NCBI RefSeq assembly: GCF_002258315.1
Contig: NZ_NOYD01000008.1
Location: 1 to 64,000, forward strand
DNA from: Rhodococcus sp. 06-462-5
GTDB taxonomy: Bacteria; Actinomycetota; Actinomycetes; Mycobacteriales; Mycobacteriaceae
Reading direction: 5' to 3'
DNA length: 64,000 nt
Below the pieces are notes generated by a model. It had not been told where the DNA came from, searched no databases, and worked only from the letters and a program-made list of their open reading frames with translations. Both the position numbers and the translations under genes were made by a program. How positions within the stretch are numbered: position 1 is the stretch's first letter; each line of letters starts with the position of its first letter. This document shows, piece by piece, positions 21,227 to 29,598 of the stretch.

Positions 21227-21266
21227 CGATGGGCGCGAATCCCGGGTGAGGGATGCGCGCCCATCG
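21227..21266. terminator. strong hairpin between the proline-rich membrane gene and yhhQ
   Basis: CGATGGGCGCG - a - ATCCC, loop gggtga, GGGAT - g - CGCGCCCATCG: 16 base pairs with one mismatch. It begins 15 bp past the stop of the upstream minus-strand gene and ends 25 bp before the yhhQ start, so it probably terminates the former. It could also form in the yhhQ leader. Confidence 0.7.
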
Positions 21267-21280
21267 AGGCGTATCACCGG

Positions 21281-22063
21281 TCAGGCGACGCGGCCGCCCA
21301 CGGTGACGCGGTAGGCGTAGGTGCCGGCGATGATCGTGATCGGAATGGTCACCAGAAGACCGATGCCGAGCAGGATCGCGCCGACGATGTTGAGGCCGAA
21401 CAGGGCGAGCGCGAGGACGAAGATGGTCCCGCCGTTCGATGCGATCGCCTTGGCGCTGGCCTTGATGGCGGGGATCGGCTCGTCGCCGCGGTCGATGACG
21501 AACTGGAAGGTCCACCACGTGAAGAACGTGACGACGAGTCCGGGGATGACCAACAGGATGTAGCCGATGCCGGTTGCGATGCCCACGAGGATGCCGGCGA
21601 TGACGATGGCGAAGACGTTGTTGAACTGGAAGAAGGACCCGAAAGCGGGCTTGATCCCGTCCACCTCGTGCAGAGCGCCGCGGACGAGTGCCGCCTGAAT
21701 GAGGAGGGCGACGACTCCGACGATGACGCTGAAGATCAAGCTGAGGACGAAGTTGTCGGAGGTCAGCACGAAGTTCAGGACGCCCTGGATGATTGCGGCG
21801 ATCAGGACGATGCCGATCCAGACGAGGGCGTTCTGTTTGAACTTCTCCCAGCCATATCCGATGGCCGATCCGACGGACAACTGCGTCGGCATCTGCGCTT
21901 CGTTGAACGACGGAGGCGGCGGGTAGTTCCCGGGTGGTGGGTAGCCGCCCTGCTGGGGTGGTGGGTAGTTGCCCTGGGGAGGTGGTGGGTAACCGCCCTG
22001 CGGCGGCGGATAGCCACCGGGGTTCTGTGGATCCTTGTCGGGGTCGTAACCGCCTGAGGTCAT
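21281..22063 (-). CDS. proline-rich N-terminal multi-pass membrane protein
   Basis: 260 residues. The first ~55 are low complexity with repeated G-G-Y-P-P-P and G-N-Y-P-P-P units. About five TM helices follow in the remaining 200 residues. Such Pro/Tyr/Gly-rich cytoplasmic tails on small membrane proteins are common in mycobacteria and relatives, but I cannot name a function. ATG 22063 has GGGAGAAGG upstream. A strong hairpin follows its stop. Confidence 0.75.
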   Translation of the reverse strand: MTSGGYDPDKDPQNPGGYPPPQGGYPPPPQGNYPPPQQGGYPPPGNYPPPPSFNEAQMPTQLSVGSAIGYGWEKFKQNALVWIGIVLIAAIIQGVLNFVLTSDNFVLSLIFSVIVGVVALLIQAALVRGALHEVDGIKPAFGSFFQFNNVFAIVIAGILVGIATGIGYILLVIPGLVVTFFTWWTFQFVIDRGDEPIPAIKASAKAIASNGGTIFVLALALFGLNIVGAILLGIGLLVTIPITIIAGTYAYRVTVGGRVA

Positions 22064-22166
22064 CGTGTCCTTCTCCCTCGGGAAGAGTTGTCGCGGTCAC
22101 TGTACGTCCGATCGATCCCGAGTTGGGCCCCGTCACATTGCAACGTGATCTCGATCAGTTCGTGGA

Positions 22167-23027
22167 TCAGGGATTCGCGGGGTCGAACACCCACGGTTCG
22201 CGGGGTACGCACGTCGGCTTCCACCGCTCGAGCAATTCCTCGGCGTTCTCTGCGTCGGGCACACCGAGGGAAGTGGTGATGAGTGCCCACGCGTCGGGTC
22301 GTTCGCGTAGCGTCACCGCGCCGTCTCGTTTGGCCAGACGCTTGCCCTCGACGTTGAGCGCGAGGGGAACGTGGACGTACGTCGCGGGGGTGAGGCCGAG
22401 GAGCTGAGCGAGGTAGCCCTGTCGCGGCGCGGAGGTGAGCAGGTCGTCGCCACGAACGATCTGATCTACGCCTTGTGCGCCATCATCGACGACGACAGCC
22501 AGGTTGTAGGCGGGCACGCCATCGGATCGACGCAGGACGAAGTCGTCCACCTGGCCTCGGAACAGGCCCTGCAGTTGATCGACGATGGTGAATTCGGTTA
22601 CCTGCGAACGCAATCGAATGGCAGGTGGGCGGTCCTTGGCTGCTTTCTGGTCCGCGGTCAGATTGCGACAGGTTCCGGGATACGCGCCGTCGGGAGCATG
22701 CGGGGCGGAGGCGGCCTGGAGGATTTCCCGACGCGTGCAGAAACACTCGTACGTGAGCCCGGCTGCGGTGAGCGTGCGAATCGTGGCGTCGTAAATTTCC
22801 CGACGCTCGGATTGCCGCATGATCGGCCCGTCCCAGTCGATTCCGATGGCGGCGAGGTCGTTGAGTTGCCGCTGCTCCGAGCCGGCTTTCACGCGATCGA
22901 GGTCTTCGACGCGCATGACGAAGCGTCGTTCAGTGGAGCGGGCGAAGAGCCAAGCCAGAATCGCGGTTCGGAGATTGCCGAGATGGAGATCGCCCGAAGG
23001 ACTGGGAGCGAAGCGTCCGGCGGGCAT
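22167..23027 (-). CDS. gluQRS: glutamyl-Q tRNA(Asp) synthetase
   Basis: A 286-residue paralogue of the GluRS catalytic domain without an anticodon-binding domain. It attaches glutamate to the queuosine base at position 34 of tRNA-Asp. Seen here are P-S-P-S-G-D-L-H-L-G-N (HIGH-type), the zinc site C-F-C ... Y ... C in the acceptor-domain region, and K-R-L-A-K-R-D-G-A in place of KMSKS. ATG 23027 starts exactly at the family N-terminus; longer starts would run into the HAD gene. Its presence implies queuosine is made or salvaged in this organism, consistent with tgt and yhhQ nearby. Confidence 0.92.
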   Translation of the reverse strand: MPAGRFAPSPSGDLHLGNLRTAILAWLFARSTERRFVMRVEDLDRVKAGSEQRQLNDLAAIGIDWDGPIMRQSERREIYDATIRTLTAAGLTYECFCTRREILQAASAPHAPDGAYPGTCRNLTADQKAAKDRPPAIRLRSQVTEFTIVDQLQGLFRGQVDDFVLRRSDGVPAYNLAVVVDDGAQGVDQIVRGDDLLTSAPRQGYLAQLLGLTPATYVHVPLALNVEGKRLAKRDGAVTLRERPDAWALITTSLGVPDAENAEELLERWKPTCVPREPWVFDPANP

Positions 23028-23037
23028 GGGGGCAACC

Positions 23038-23751
23038 TTAGGTCGAGTGCCGCAGAAGTTGCTCGAGGTGGAGCAGTGAGGTCGCCTCGAGGTCCGGCGC
23101 GGTGAAGTACTGCGGGTAGGTGGTGCCCGTGCGGTTGATCCAGGCCGTGGACAGTCCGGCACGGTGGGCACCGTCGATGTCCCAGGGGTGGACGGCGACG
23201 AGCATGGCCTCGTGGGGTTCGGCACCGCACCGATCGAGTGCGTATCGGTACGACTGTGCGGCGGGCTTCCATGCACCCGCTTGGTCGACGGACAGCAGCA
23301 TCTCTGCGTGTTCCAGTACGCCGGCGCCTTCGAGCAGTTTTCGCGCGACGCCGATTGCGCCGTTGCTGAGGGTGATCAGCCGGATGTCGAGCGCAGCCAG
23401 TGCTCTGATGCCGTCTGCTACGTCGGGATGCACGTCCAGGCCCATGAAACCGCCCATGATGTGCTCGACGGCGTCGTCGATCTCTCGATCCAGCGTCTTG
23501 AGCGGGAGCATCACTGCAAGCAGCCCGGATGCGACGTTCGCGAATGGCCGCGCCGAGCCGGATGCGGTGAGGGCGAAGCCGTCACGCAGGACACTCGCGA
23601 ACCACAGCGATGCGAGTTCGGCGGGGGCTCCCACGTCGGTGAAGCGCTCCGACAACGGTGCCATGTCGGATAGCGTTTCGTTGACGTCGAAGACGATCAC
23701 GCGTGGTCGACGCAGCGTTGGCGACTCGTTCGGGTCGTGGAGATCGTTCAC
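23038..23751 (-). CDS. HAD family hydrolase, haloacid dehalogenase type II-like
   Basis: A 237-residue HAD phosphatase/dehalogenase. Motif I is V-F-D-V-N-E-T-L with the nucleophilic Asp, motif II T-L-S-N-G-A, motif III Lys in K-P-A-A-Q-S-Y, and motif IV V-A-V-H-P-W-D-I-D-G-A. It is similar to type II 2-haloacid dehalogenases, but the loop after the nucleophile (V-N-E-T) is not that of proven dehalogenases, so the substrate is open. GTG 23751 has AAGGAG upstream. It reads divergently from wrbA with 286 bp between, and towards gluQRS 10 bp away. Confidence 0.85.
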   Translation of the reverse strand: MNDLHDPNESPTLRRPRVIVFDVNETLSDMAPLSERFTDVGAPAELASLWFASVLRDGFALTASGSARPFANVASGLLAVMLPLKTLDREIDDAVEHIMGGFMGLDVHPDVADGIRALAALDIRLITLSNGAIGVARKLLEGAGVLEHAEMLLSVDQAGAWKPAAQSYRYALDRCGAEPHEAMLVAVHPWDIDGAHRAGLSTAWINRTGTTYPQYFTAPDLEATSLLHLEQLLRHST

Positions 23752-23884
23752 GAACTGAGCTCCTTGTGGTGGTTCTCTTTTTCCTGGGCAACGACGACGC
23801 CGCATTCCCGGAAACGTCGATCGGTGTCGCTTCCGAGATCGTCCATCGCGCCAGTATCGCAGCACGCTCCGGGTAGGTAGATGG

Positions 23885-23938
23885 TTGACAAAGCAACTAC
23901 TTCGGGTACGGTCGAAGTTGTTGACATCGCAACTACTT
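23885..23938. promoter_or_regulatory. two operator repeats upstream of wrbA
   Basis: TTGACA-N2-GCAACTACTT occurs twice (23885-23902 and 23921-23938), 36 bp apart. The second lies in an imperfect palindrome, AAGTTGTTG-acatcg-CAACTACTT (8 of 9 pairs). TTGACA in the first copy is a consensus -35 with TACGGT 16 nt downstream, so a promoter would be overlapped by both repeats. MarR- or HxlR-type regulators use sites like this. No cognate regulator gene is adjacent. Confidence 0.6.
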
Positions 23939-24037
23939 GCAGGCCGACGGCGCACGTTGCCGAAGCGCCCGGTGAGACGTCAAGAAGTCACGTCCGCCGA
24001 GGGCCGACCTGCTCCGCATACCGAAAGGCGTCATCAC

Positions 24038-24637
24038 ATGACCAAGATCGCGATCATCTACTACTCGGCAACCGGTCACGGGGCCACCATGGCGAACAAG
24101 CTCGCCGACGCAGCCACAGCTGCGGGAGCGGAGGTCCGCGTGCGGCACGTCGCAGAGACACGTGACCCGAGCACCTTTGCCGAGAACCCCGCCTGGACGG
24201 CGCAGTACGAAGCAACAAAGGATCTTCCGGCTGCCAGCGGCGACGACATCGTCTGGGCCGACGGCGTCATCTTCGGATCGCCGACGCGTTTCGGTAGCAC
24301 CGCGGGACAGTTCCAGACCTTCATGGATTCGCTCGGTGGCTACTGGGCCAAGGGACAACTTGCGGACAAGGCGTACGCCGCGTTCACCTCCAGCCAGACT
24401 TTGCATGGCGGCCAGGAGACGACGCTCACCGGTTTGTACACCTCGCTGATGCACTTCGGCGGCGTCCTGGTCCCGCCCGGATACACCGACGGTCTGAAGT
24501 TCGCCGACGGCAACCCCTATGGCGTCAGCCATGTGACCGGGGGCGACAACCAGAACGAACTGGAGGATGCCACGCTTGCGGCCCTCGAGCACATGGCCAC
24601 TCGCGTGGTCACCGTCGCAACGGCACTGTCGCGGTGA
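24038..24637 (+). CDS. wrbA: NAD(P)H:quinone oxidoreductase, WrbA type
   Basis: A 199-residue flavodoxin-like quinone reductase (type IV). Features are the FMN loop Y-Y-S-A-T-G-H-G-A-T, the G-S-P-T-R-F-G-S motif typical of WrbA, the T-S-S-Q-T-L-H-G-G-Q-E-T-T segment and the H-F-G-G-V-L-V-P-P-G-Y segment. It performs two-electron reduction of quinones. ATG 24038 begins at the family N-terminus. Two copies of a TTGACA-containing operator lie 100-150 bp upstream, suggesting stress-controlled expression, and a terminator hairpin follows. Confidence 0.93.
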   Translation: MTKIAIIYYSATGHGATMANKLADAATAAGAEVRVRHVAETRDPSTFAENPAWTAQYEATKDLPAASGDDIVWADGVIFGSPTRFGSTAGQFQTFMDSLGGYWAKGQLADKAYAAFTSSQTLHGGQETTLTGLYTSLMHFGGVLVPPGYTDGLKFADGNPYGVSHVTGGDNQNELEDATLAALEHMATRVVTVATALSR

Positions 24638-24669
24638 GCGGGACGAGCGGCTCCTAGCTCCATCACTCG

Positions 24670-24714
24670 GCATCGGGTCACTCAGGGCGGGTTGTGTCCT
24701 GGGTGACCCGATGC
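24670..24714 (+). terminator. terminator after wrbA
   Basis: GCATCGGGTCAC and GTGACCCGATGC form a perfect 12-bp stem, extended inside by CAGG/CCTG, with an 11-nt loop. It starts 33 bp after the wrbA stop. The next 200 bp (to 24914) hold no gene I can support. Confidence 0.8.
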
Positions 24715-24914
24715 GATGGATGCGACGAGTTGCTCGAACGTGTTGATGCGGAGCATGGCGTCGGCCGCGTCACCGGACAGGCCTCGGAAAGACCCTCAAC
24801 CCCTTCGAACTGTGAGATCCGCTCGCCGGCCTGTTACAGAACAACAGCATCGACCGCATACCGAGCGCTCATCGAGTTCGGCCACGTTCTCTGCGAATCG
24901 CCCCACTCACGAAC

Positions 24915-25946
24915 TCAATCCGTGACAACGAACCTCGCCCCACGCGGAATCTGCAACCCCGCCGCATCTCCGGCCTTGACAGAAGACCCCGCCGCCAACT
25001 CCACTTTCACGGTCAGTGACCCCACGGTCACATCCGCGATGCTGCGAAACCCGGTAGGCCGCAGGTTGGAAACAACTCCACGAATTCCGTTGCCATCCAG
25101 AGTGATCAGCTCGTGCCGCACCAGTAACACGGCAGGCCCGGCCGGCAGGGAAACTCCCTCGACCTCCAATTCCCCGAGCTCGGAGCGATGGACTCCAACT
25201 CCGTCCCACTCGCCTTCGATTTCGTTCATCCCGCCCATCAGTCGCGAGACCGCCATTGTGCTCGGCCGGGTGTAGGCCGTCGCGATATCGGAGTGATGCT
25301 CCAATCGGCCGTCGATGAGCACGGCGACGGAATCGGCCAGCACCGCCGCCTCCTGCTGATCGTGGGTGACTAGCAGCAGAGTCTGATCCAGCGTCGAACG
25401 CAGTTCGCGAACCAGGTCGTGCATCTCGGTGCGCAACACCGGGTCCAGAGCGCTGAAGGGCTCGTCCAACAACAACACTCGGGGTGAACCGGCGAGCGAA
25501 CGCGCCAACGCCACCCGCTGCGCCTGCCCACCCGACACCTCGGACACCGCTCGGCCCCCGATGTCACCGAGATGCACCAGGTCGAGGTACTCCCGGGCAC
25601 GCTCGCGCGACCGCTTCCGACTTTCCCCGGCCGCGCGGTACGCGAAGCCGATGTTGTCGAGTACCGACATGTGCGGGAACAACATCGGACGTTGAAACAC
25701 CATCCCGACGCCGCGGTTCTCGGCCTCAACGCCGTTCACCTCGCGGCCGTCGATGCGCACCGTGCCGGCGCTGGGTGAATCCAGTCCCGCGATGAGCCGT
25801 AGCGCAGTGCTCTTGCCCGAGCCCGAGGGTCCGAGAATCGCCGTGCAGGATCCGGGCGGCACGGTGAGATCCAGTGATTCGAGTGCCGCAACCGATTGAC
25901 CGGCATGGACTTTCGTCAGTCCGTGTACGGACAGTTCGACGCTCAT
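24915..25946 (-). CDS. ABC importer ATP-binding protein
   Basis: A 343-residue ATPase of the spermidine/putrescine-iron-thiamine importer type. Walker A is G-P-S-G-S-G-K-S-T, the Q-loop sits in V-F-Q-R-P, the signature is S-G-G-Q-A-Q-R-V, Walker B L-L-L-D-E-P-F, and the H-loop V-T-H-D. A C-terminal ~100-residue TOBE-like regulatory domain follows. It is the last gene of a four-gene operon (binding protein - permease - permease - ATPase) joined by ATGA/GTGA overlaps. The substrate cannot be told. Confidence 0.9.
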   Translation of the reverse strand: MSVELSVHGLTKVHAGQSVAALESLDLTVPPGSCTAILGPSGSGKSTALRLIAGLDSPSAGTVRIDGREVNGVEAENRGVGMVFQRPMLFPHMSVLDNIGFAYRAAGESRKRSRERAREYLDLVHLGDIGGRAVSEVSGGQAQRVALARSLAGSPRVLLLDEPFSALDPVLRTEMHDLVRELRSTLDQTLLLVTHDQQEAAVLADSVAVLIDGRLEHHSDIATAYTRPSTMAVSRLMGGMNEIEGEWDGVGVHRSELGELEVEGVSLPAGPAVLLVRHELITLDGNGIRGVVSNLRPTGFRSIADVTVGSLTVKVELAAGSSVKAGDAAGLQIPRGARFVVTD

Positions 25947-26716
25947 CGGGCACTCCTACGACGCAACCGGGCCAGCATGAGCACCAGCAACAGCGGCGGC
26001 ACGACGGCAGCGACCGACAGTGCAGCCACCACCGAATCGTTGCCTGTTCCCGCAGCGAACGAGGCAACCAGTATCGGCACGGTGACCAGTCTGCCCCCAC
26101 CGATCAGCAGGGTGATCACGTAGTCGCTCCACGCCACGAGGAACGCGAGCAGTGCCGCACCCGCCAACGCCGGAGCCAGTAGGGGAATTCGAATCCGTCG
26201 CAGCACCATGGCATTCGACGCACCGAGTGTGCGAGCTTCTTCCTCGTAACCGATGTCGTACGCGCCGAATGCCACTCGCATCAAATACGTCGTGTACGGA
26301 ATGGCCGCGACGGTCAGCAGAGCGATCACCGCCACCGTGCTCGGAATGCGCGAGCGCAGCACCAGAACGTCGAGCCCCAACGCCACGGCGAACGGGGGTA
26401 GAGCCACAGGCGCGAAAAGAACACCGGCCACAACAGCAGGAAAGCGCACGGTACCGTTCACCAGGGCGCGAGCAGCCAACGCGCCCAATGGTGTTGCGAT
26501 GGCAGCGACGGCGAGAGCGAGCATGGTCGAGCGCACGAACGCATCGACGCCCCCGGCATCGAGGGCGCTGCGGACGCCGTCGAATCCCCATTCCTGGGGA
26601 ACCGAACCGGGAAACGACCAGCGATTGCTGATGGCCCACAATGCAACCGGGATCAGGGGCAACAGGAACCACAGGACCAGAGCGGACCTGCCGACAGCGG
26701 GAAGAACCCTTTTCAT
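25943..26716 (-). CDS. ABC importer permease (second)
   Basis: 257 residues, six TM helices, type I importer fold. The EAA loop reads E-E-A-R-T-L-G-A-S-N-A-M-V-L-R-R-I-R-I-P, which docks on the ATPase. ATG 26716 overlaps the TGA of the preceding permease (ATGA), and its own stop overlaps the ATPase start. Together with the other permease it forms the membrane heterodimer of the importer. Confidence 0.9.
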   Translation of the reverse strand: MKRVLPAVGRSALVLWFLLPLIPVALWAISNRWSFPGSVPQEWGFDGVRSALDAGGVDAFVRSTMLALAVAAIATPLGALAARALVNGTVRFPAVVAGVLFAPVALPPFAVALGLDVLVLRSRIPSTVAVIALLTVAAIPYTTYLMRVAFGAYDIGYEEEARTLGASNAMVLRRIRIPLLAPALAGAALLAFLVAWSDYVITLLIGGGRLVTVPILVASFAAGTGNDSVVAALSVAAVVPPLLLVLMLARLRRRSAR

Positions 26717-27552
26717 TTCCACGCTGCCGATCTGCGCAGATAGTGCAGTGCCACCGCGGCCACGACCACCGTCAGAGCGGTGGCGATCGTCGCGGCAGCG
26801 GCGGCCTGCGGACGCGTCTCGAGATCGATCGACGTGAACAGGCGAATTGCCATCACCGACAACGGCTCCGGATACGGTCGGCCCAGAATGCGGGCCACCT
26901 CGTACGAGCCGATCGTGTAGGCGAACGCGATGGCCGCCGACGCGATCAGTGCAGGCCGAGCCAACGGCAGCGTGACCAACCGGAGCCGAGCCCACCGGCC
27001 GGCACCCAAGGTTGCGGCCGTCTCGTCGAATGCAGCTACGCGGGTGGCGAGCGTCCCGGCCACGACGACGGCCACGAAAGCCGATTCCTTCCAGGCGTAT
27101 TCGGCGACGACGGCGATCCACCACTTCCCACCGACCAACTCCGGCCAGCCGCCGTCGGTCATGCCGAGTATGCGGGGCAGCATGCCCGAATCCGCCAGCA
27201 ACAGGGCCATCGCGGCCGCCCCGATCAGGTGCGGCACCGTGACCGTCAATCCGGCGGCGACCAACGCGGCGCGTCCACCCGACAACGCCGTCAGCGCAGC
27301 CGCGAGCCCGATCACCGTGGCCAGAGCCGTCGAGACGACAGCGATCGACAGTGTCAGCGCGACCGAGCGCCACAGGTCACCGCCCAGAGTGGAGTACGCG
27401 TCGACCGATAGTTCGGGGGTACCGACCAACGGCATCAGACCCAGGCTCTGCAGCACCACGGTTCCGAGACCGCCGCCGACGACGAGAACGACCAACACGA
27501 CGGCAGGCAGCACCGCCGCTGTGCCGCGAAAGCTCTTCGTGGACGCGCTCAC
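26713..27552 (-). CDS. ABC importer permease (first)
   Basis: 279 residues with six TM helices and an EAA loop, D-E-T-A-A-T-L-G-A-G-R-W-A-R-L-R-L-V. GTG 27552 overlaps the TGA of the binding-protein gene (GTGA). The layout matches YnjC-like or spermidine/thiamine importer permeases. No substrate can be named. Confidence 0.88.
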   Translation of the reverse strand: MSASTKSFRGTAAVLPAVVLVVLVVGGGLGTVVLQSLGLMPLVGTPELSVDAYSTLGGDLWRSVALTLSIAVVSTALATVIGLAAALTALSGGRAALVAAGLTVTVPHLIGAAAMALLLADSGMLPRILGMTDGGWPELVGGKWWIAVVAEYAWKESAFVAVVVAGTLATRVAAFDETAATLGAGRWARLRLVTLPLARPALIASAAIAFAYTIGSYEVARILGRPYPEPLSVMAIRLFTSIDLETRPQAAAAATIATALTVVVAAVALHYLRRSAAWK

Positions 27553-28784
27553 TGACCGGCGAGCACGCTTCGACGCCAACCCTCGTCGAGCGGGGTGACC
27601 CACTCCGCGGACAGCTCCGGGTGCGCGTTCGCCGAGATCACCTCGTACGAAGGAACCACCGGCGAGGACGGGAGCTGCTCGAACTGCGCCCGCTCTTCCG
27701 GGGTCAGACGCGCGATGTCCAATGCAGTGAACTGACCCCACACGTCCGGCGTCGCCTTCGCGAGTTGTTGCTCGGGCGACAACGTGAGATTGGCGACCAC
27801 CTGTGCCGCCGCCGACTTCCCCGACGTCGACGGAATGGCAAGGAAACTCGCATTCCCGACGGTTCCCTCGTCGAGAGTCAGGACGCGAGTCTCCGGCGGG
27901 AAGGTGCCGTCGGCGACGAGCTTCGGGAGGGTCGCGGGGCCGTACGTCATCGTCATGTCCACCTGACCGCCGGCGTAGAGGGCGTCGAGCTCGGAGGAGG
28001 ACTGTGGATACGTCGTTCCTTCGCGCCACAGTGACGGGGCGAGCTCGTTCAACTGATCGAACAGTGCCGGGGCGAGTCGGTCGTAGGAGTCCTGATCGAA
28101 CTGCGCCGGAACCTCGTCGACGCCACCGGAGACGTTCACAAGCGCTTCACGCAGGAACACCGAACCGGTGAAGTCCGGGGGAGCGGGGTAGGTGAAGCGG
28201 CCCGGGTTCGCGCGAGCCCAGTCGAGCACGCCCTCGAATGTCGTCGGCGGATCGGGGATGGCTGCTGCGTTGTAGACCAGGGTGAATTGAGCCTTGTGCC
28301 AGGGTGATTCGCAGTTCTCGACCGGAGTGCCGAAGTCGTCGAGCAGCAGCGGATCCTCGGGATCGGTCAGCTCCATGTTCGGCAGGTTCTGCGTCCACCC
28401 GCACAGCCACGCGCCGGCCTGCTTGCCGGTGCCGAAGTTGGCACCGTTGACCCACACCAGGTCCACCTCGCCGTCGGTGACCCCGGCCTGCCGCTCGGAC
28501 AGGATGCGGTTTACTGCGTCGGTGGTCGATTCCACCGGTACGCGACGCAGCGTGACGCCCTCCTCGGCGGCCGCGGGGGTGAGCACGTCGTCGACGTAGG
28601 CGTTGCCCTGCTCGTCCCCGCCGTACATCCACAGCGAGACGGTCTGTCCTTGCGCCTGCTGTTCGATCTCGCTCCACGACTGCGACTCGGCAATCGGTGC
28701 TTCCGATGATGGCGCTGCGCATGCGGTCAGCAGCAGCCCTGCGCTCGCCGCAATCGTCACTGCGCACCGTACCGAACGAATCAC
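27549..28784 (-). CDS. ABC importer substrate-binding lipoprotein, YnjB-like
   Basis: A 411-residue extracellular solute-binding protein. The signal runs over residues 1-21 with lipobox L-T-A-C (Cys22). The mature part has the W-M-Y-G-G-D-E start, the V-D-L-V-W-V-N-G-A-N-F motif and an F-T-Y-P-A-P-P-D-F-T-G-S segment, as in the YnjB/thiamine-binding-like family. GTG 28784 is supported by GGAGG about 8 nt upstream. It is first in the importer operon. E. coli YnjB has no firmly established ligand, and I do not assign one here. Confidence 0.85.
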   Translation of the reverse strand: MIRSVRCAVTIAASAGLLLTACAAPSSEAPIAESQSWSEIEQQAQGQTVSLWMYGGDEQGNAYVDDVLTPAAAEEGVTLRRVPVESTTDAVNRILSERQAGVTDGEVDLVWVNGANFGTGKQAGAWLCGWTQNLPNMELTDPEDPLLLDDFGTPVENCESPWHKAQFTLVYNAAAIPDPPTTFEGVLDWARANPGRFTYPAPPDFTGSVFLREALVNVSGGVDEVPAQFDQDSYDRLAPALFDQLNELAPSLWREGTTYPQSSSELDALYAGGQVDMTMTYGPATLPKLVADGTFPPETRVLTLDEGTVGNASFLAIPSTSGKSAAAQVVANLTLSPEQQLAKATPDVWGQFTALDIARLTPEERAQFEQLPSSPVVPSYEVISANAHPELSAEWVTPLDEGWRRSVLAGQ

Positions 28785-28929
28785 CGTGGGCCCTCCAGAT
28801 CAACCGAAGCAGCCGCCGTCGACGCTGCCCTCACCACCGTAATCGGTCGAATGAGACAACCGCTGAACACGCGGGCACACCGGTGGTGTGCACAATGGAG
28901 CGTGAACCGCCGGACGAGAGGCACATACC

Positions 28930-29598
28930 GTGACGCAGGACCGCCCGACGCGTAGTCGCCGCGGCACCACCCTGAAATTGGTCGCGGCTGCCGTGGTCGT
29001 CATCGCTCTGGTGATCGTGCTCGGCACCGTCGATCTGCCCGATCCGTCTTTCATTCGTGACCGAGTGGCGTCGGCCGGGCCCTGGGGCATCGCGTTGTTC
29101 GTCGTGCTCTACGCCGTCCTGTCGGCCACTCCGTTCCCCGCCAGCACGTTGACCATCGCGTCGGGACTCCTGTTCGGATTGGCGGTGGGCGCAACCGTCG
29201 TGGTGTTCGCGGCCACGATAGGGGCGTATCTCGGGTACTGGGGAGCGCGGGCGCTGGGACGCGGGCAGGTAGCCCGCACCGAATGGGACAGGCTGCGCCG
29301 GCTCGACGCCATGCTCGGCCGTCGGGGATTGCTGTCGGTTCTGCTCGTGCGACTGGTGCCGCTGCCGTTCTCGTTGGTCAACTACGCGGCCGGAGTCAGT
29401 GCCGTCGGGCAGCGTGACTACGTGGTGGGAACCATGGTCGGGATCGTGCCCGCGACCGTCGCCTACACCGCGCTCGGGGCTTACGGGACGTCGCCGCTGT
29501 CGTGGCCGTTCGCGATCGCATTGCTCGCGGTGCTGGCGATCGCGGTCGGTTCTGCGCTGCTGGCACGCCGCCTGGGACTGACCGGCGCAGCCGAATGA
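28930..29598 (+). CDS. TVP38/TMEM64 (DedA-like) membrane protein
   Basis: A 222-residue protein with about six hydrophobic segments of the SNARE-associated/TVP38 family. Motifs are the re-entrant F-P-A-S-T-L-T-I-A-S-G-L-L-F-G segment and the Arg-containing R-L-V-P-L-P-F-S-L-V-N-Y-A-A-G helix. Members are thought to act as lipid scramblases or flippases. The start GTG 28930 has GAGAGG upstream. The stop overlaps the start of a CDP-alcohol transferase gene, so the pair probably concerns membrane lipids. Confidence 0.85.
   Translation: MTQDRPTRSRRGTTLKLVAAAVVVIALVIVLGTVDLPDPSFIRDRVASAGPWGIALFVVLYAVLSATPFPASTLTIASGLLFGLAVGATVVVFAATIGAYLGYWGARALGRGQVARTEWDRLRRLDAMLGRRGLLSVLLVRLVPLPFSLVNYAAGVSAVGQRDYVVGTMVGIVPATVAYTALGAYGTSPLSWPFAIALLAVLAIAVGSALLARRLGLTGAAE

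Noticed and set aside
21203..21280. preQ1 riboswitch upstream of yhhQ
   Set aside because: The region is one long perfect-type hairpin with a 6-nt loop; no pseudoknot tail or conserved preQ1 aptamer sequence is visible.
24715..24914. Remnant gene between wrbA and the importer operon
   Set aside because: Frames here show no motif, ribosome-binding site or homology I can recognise.
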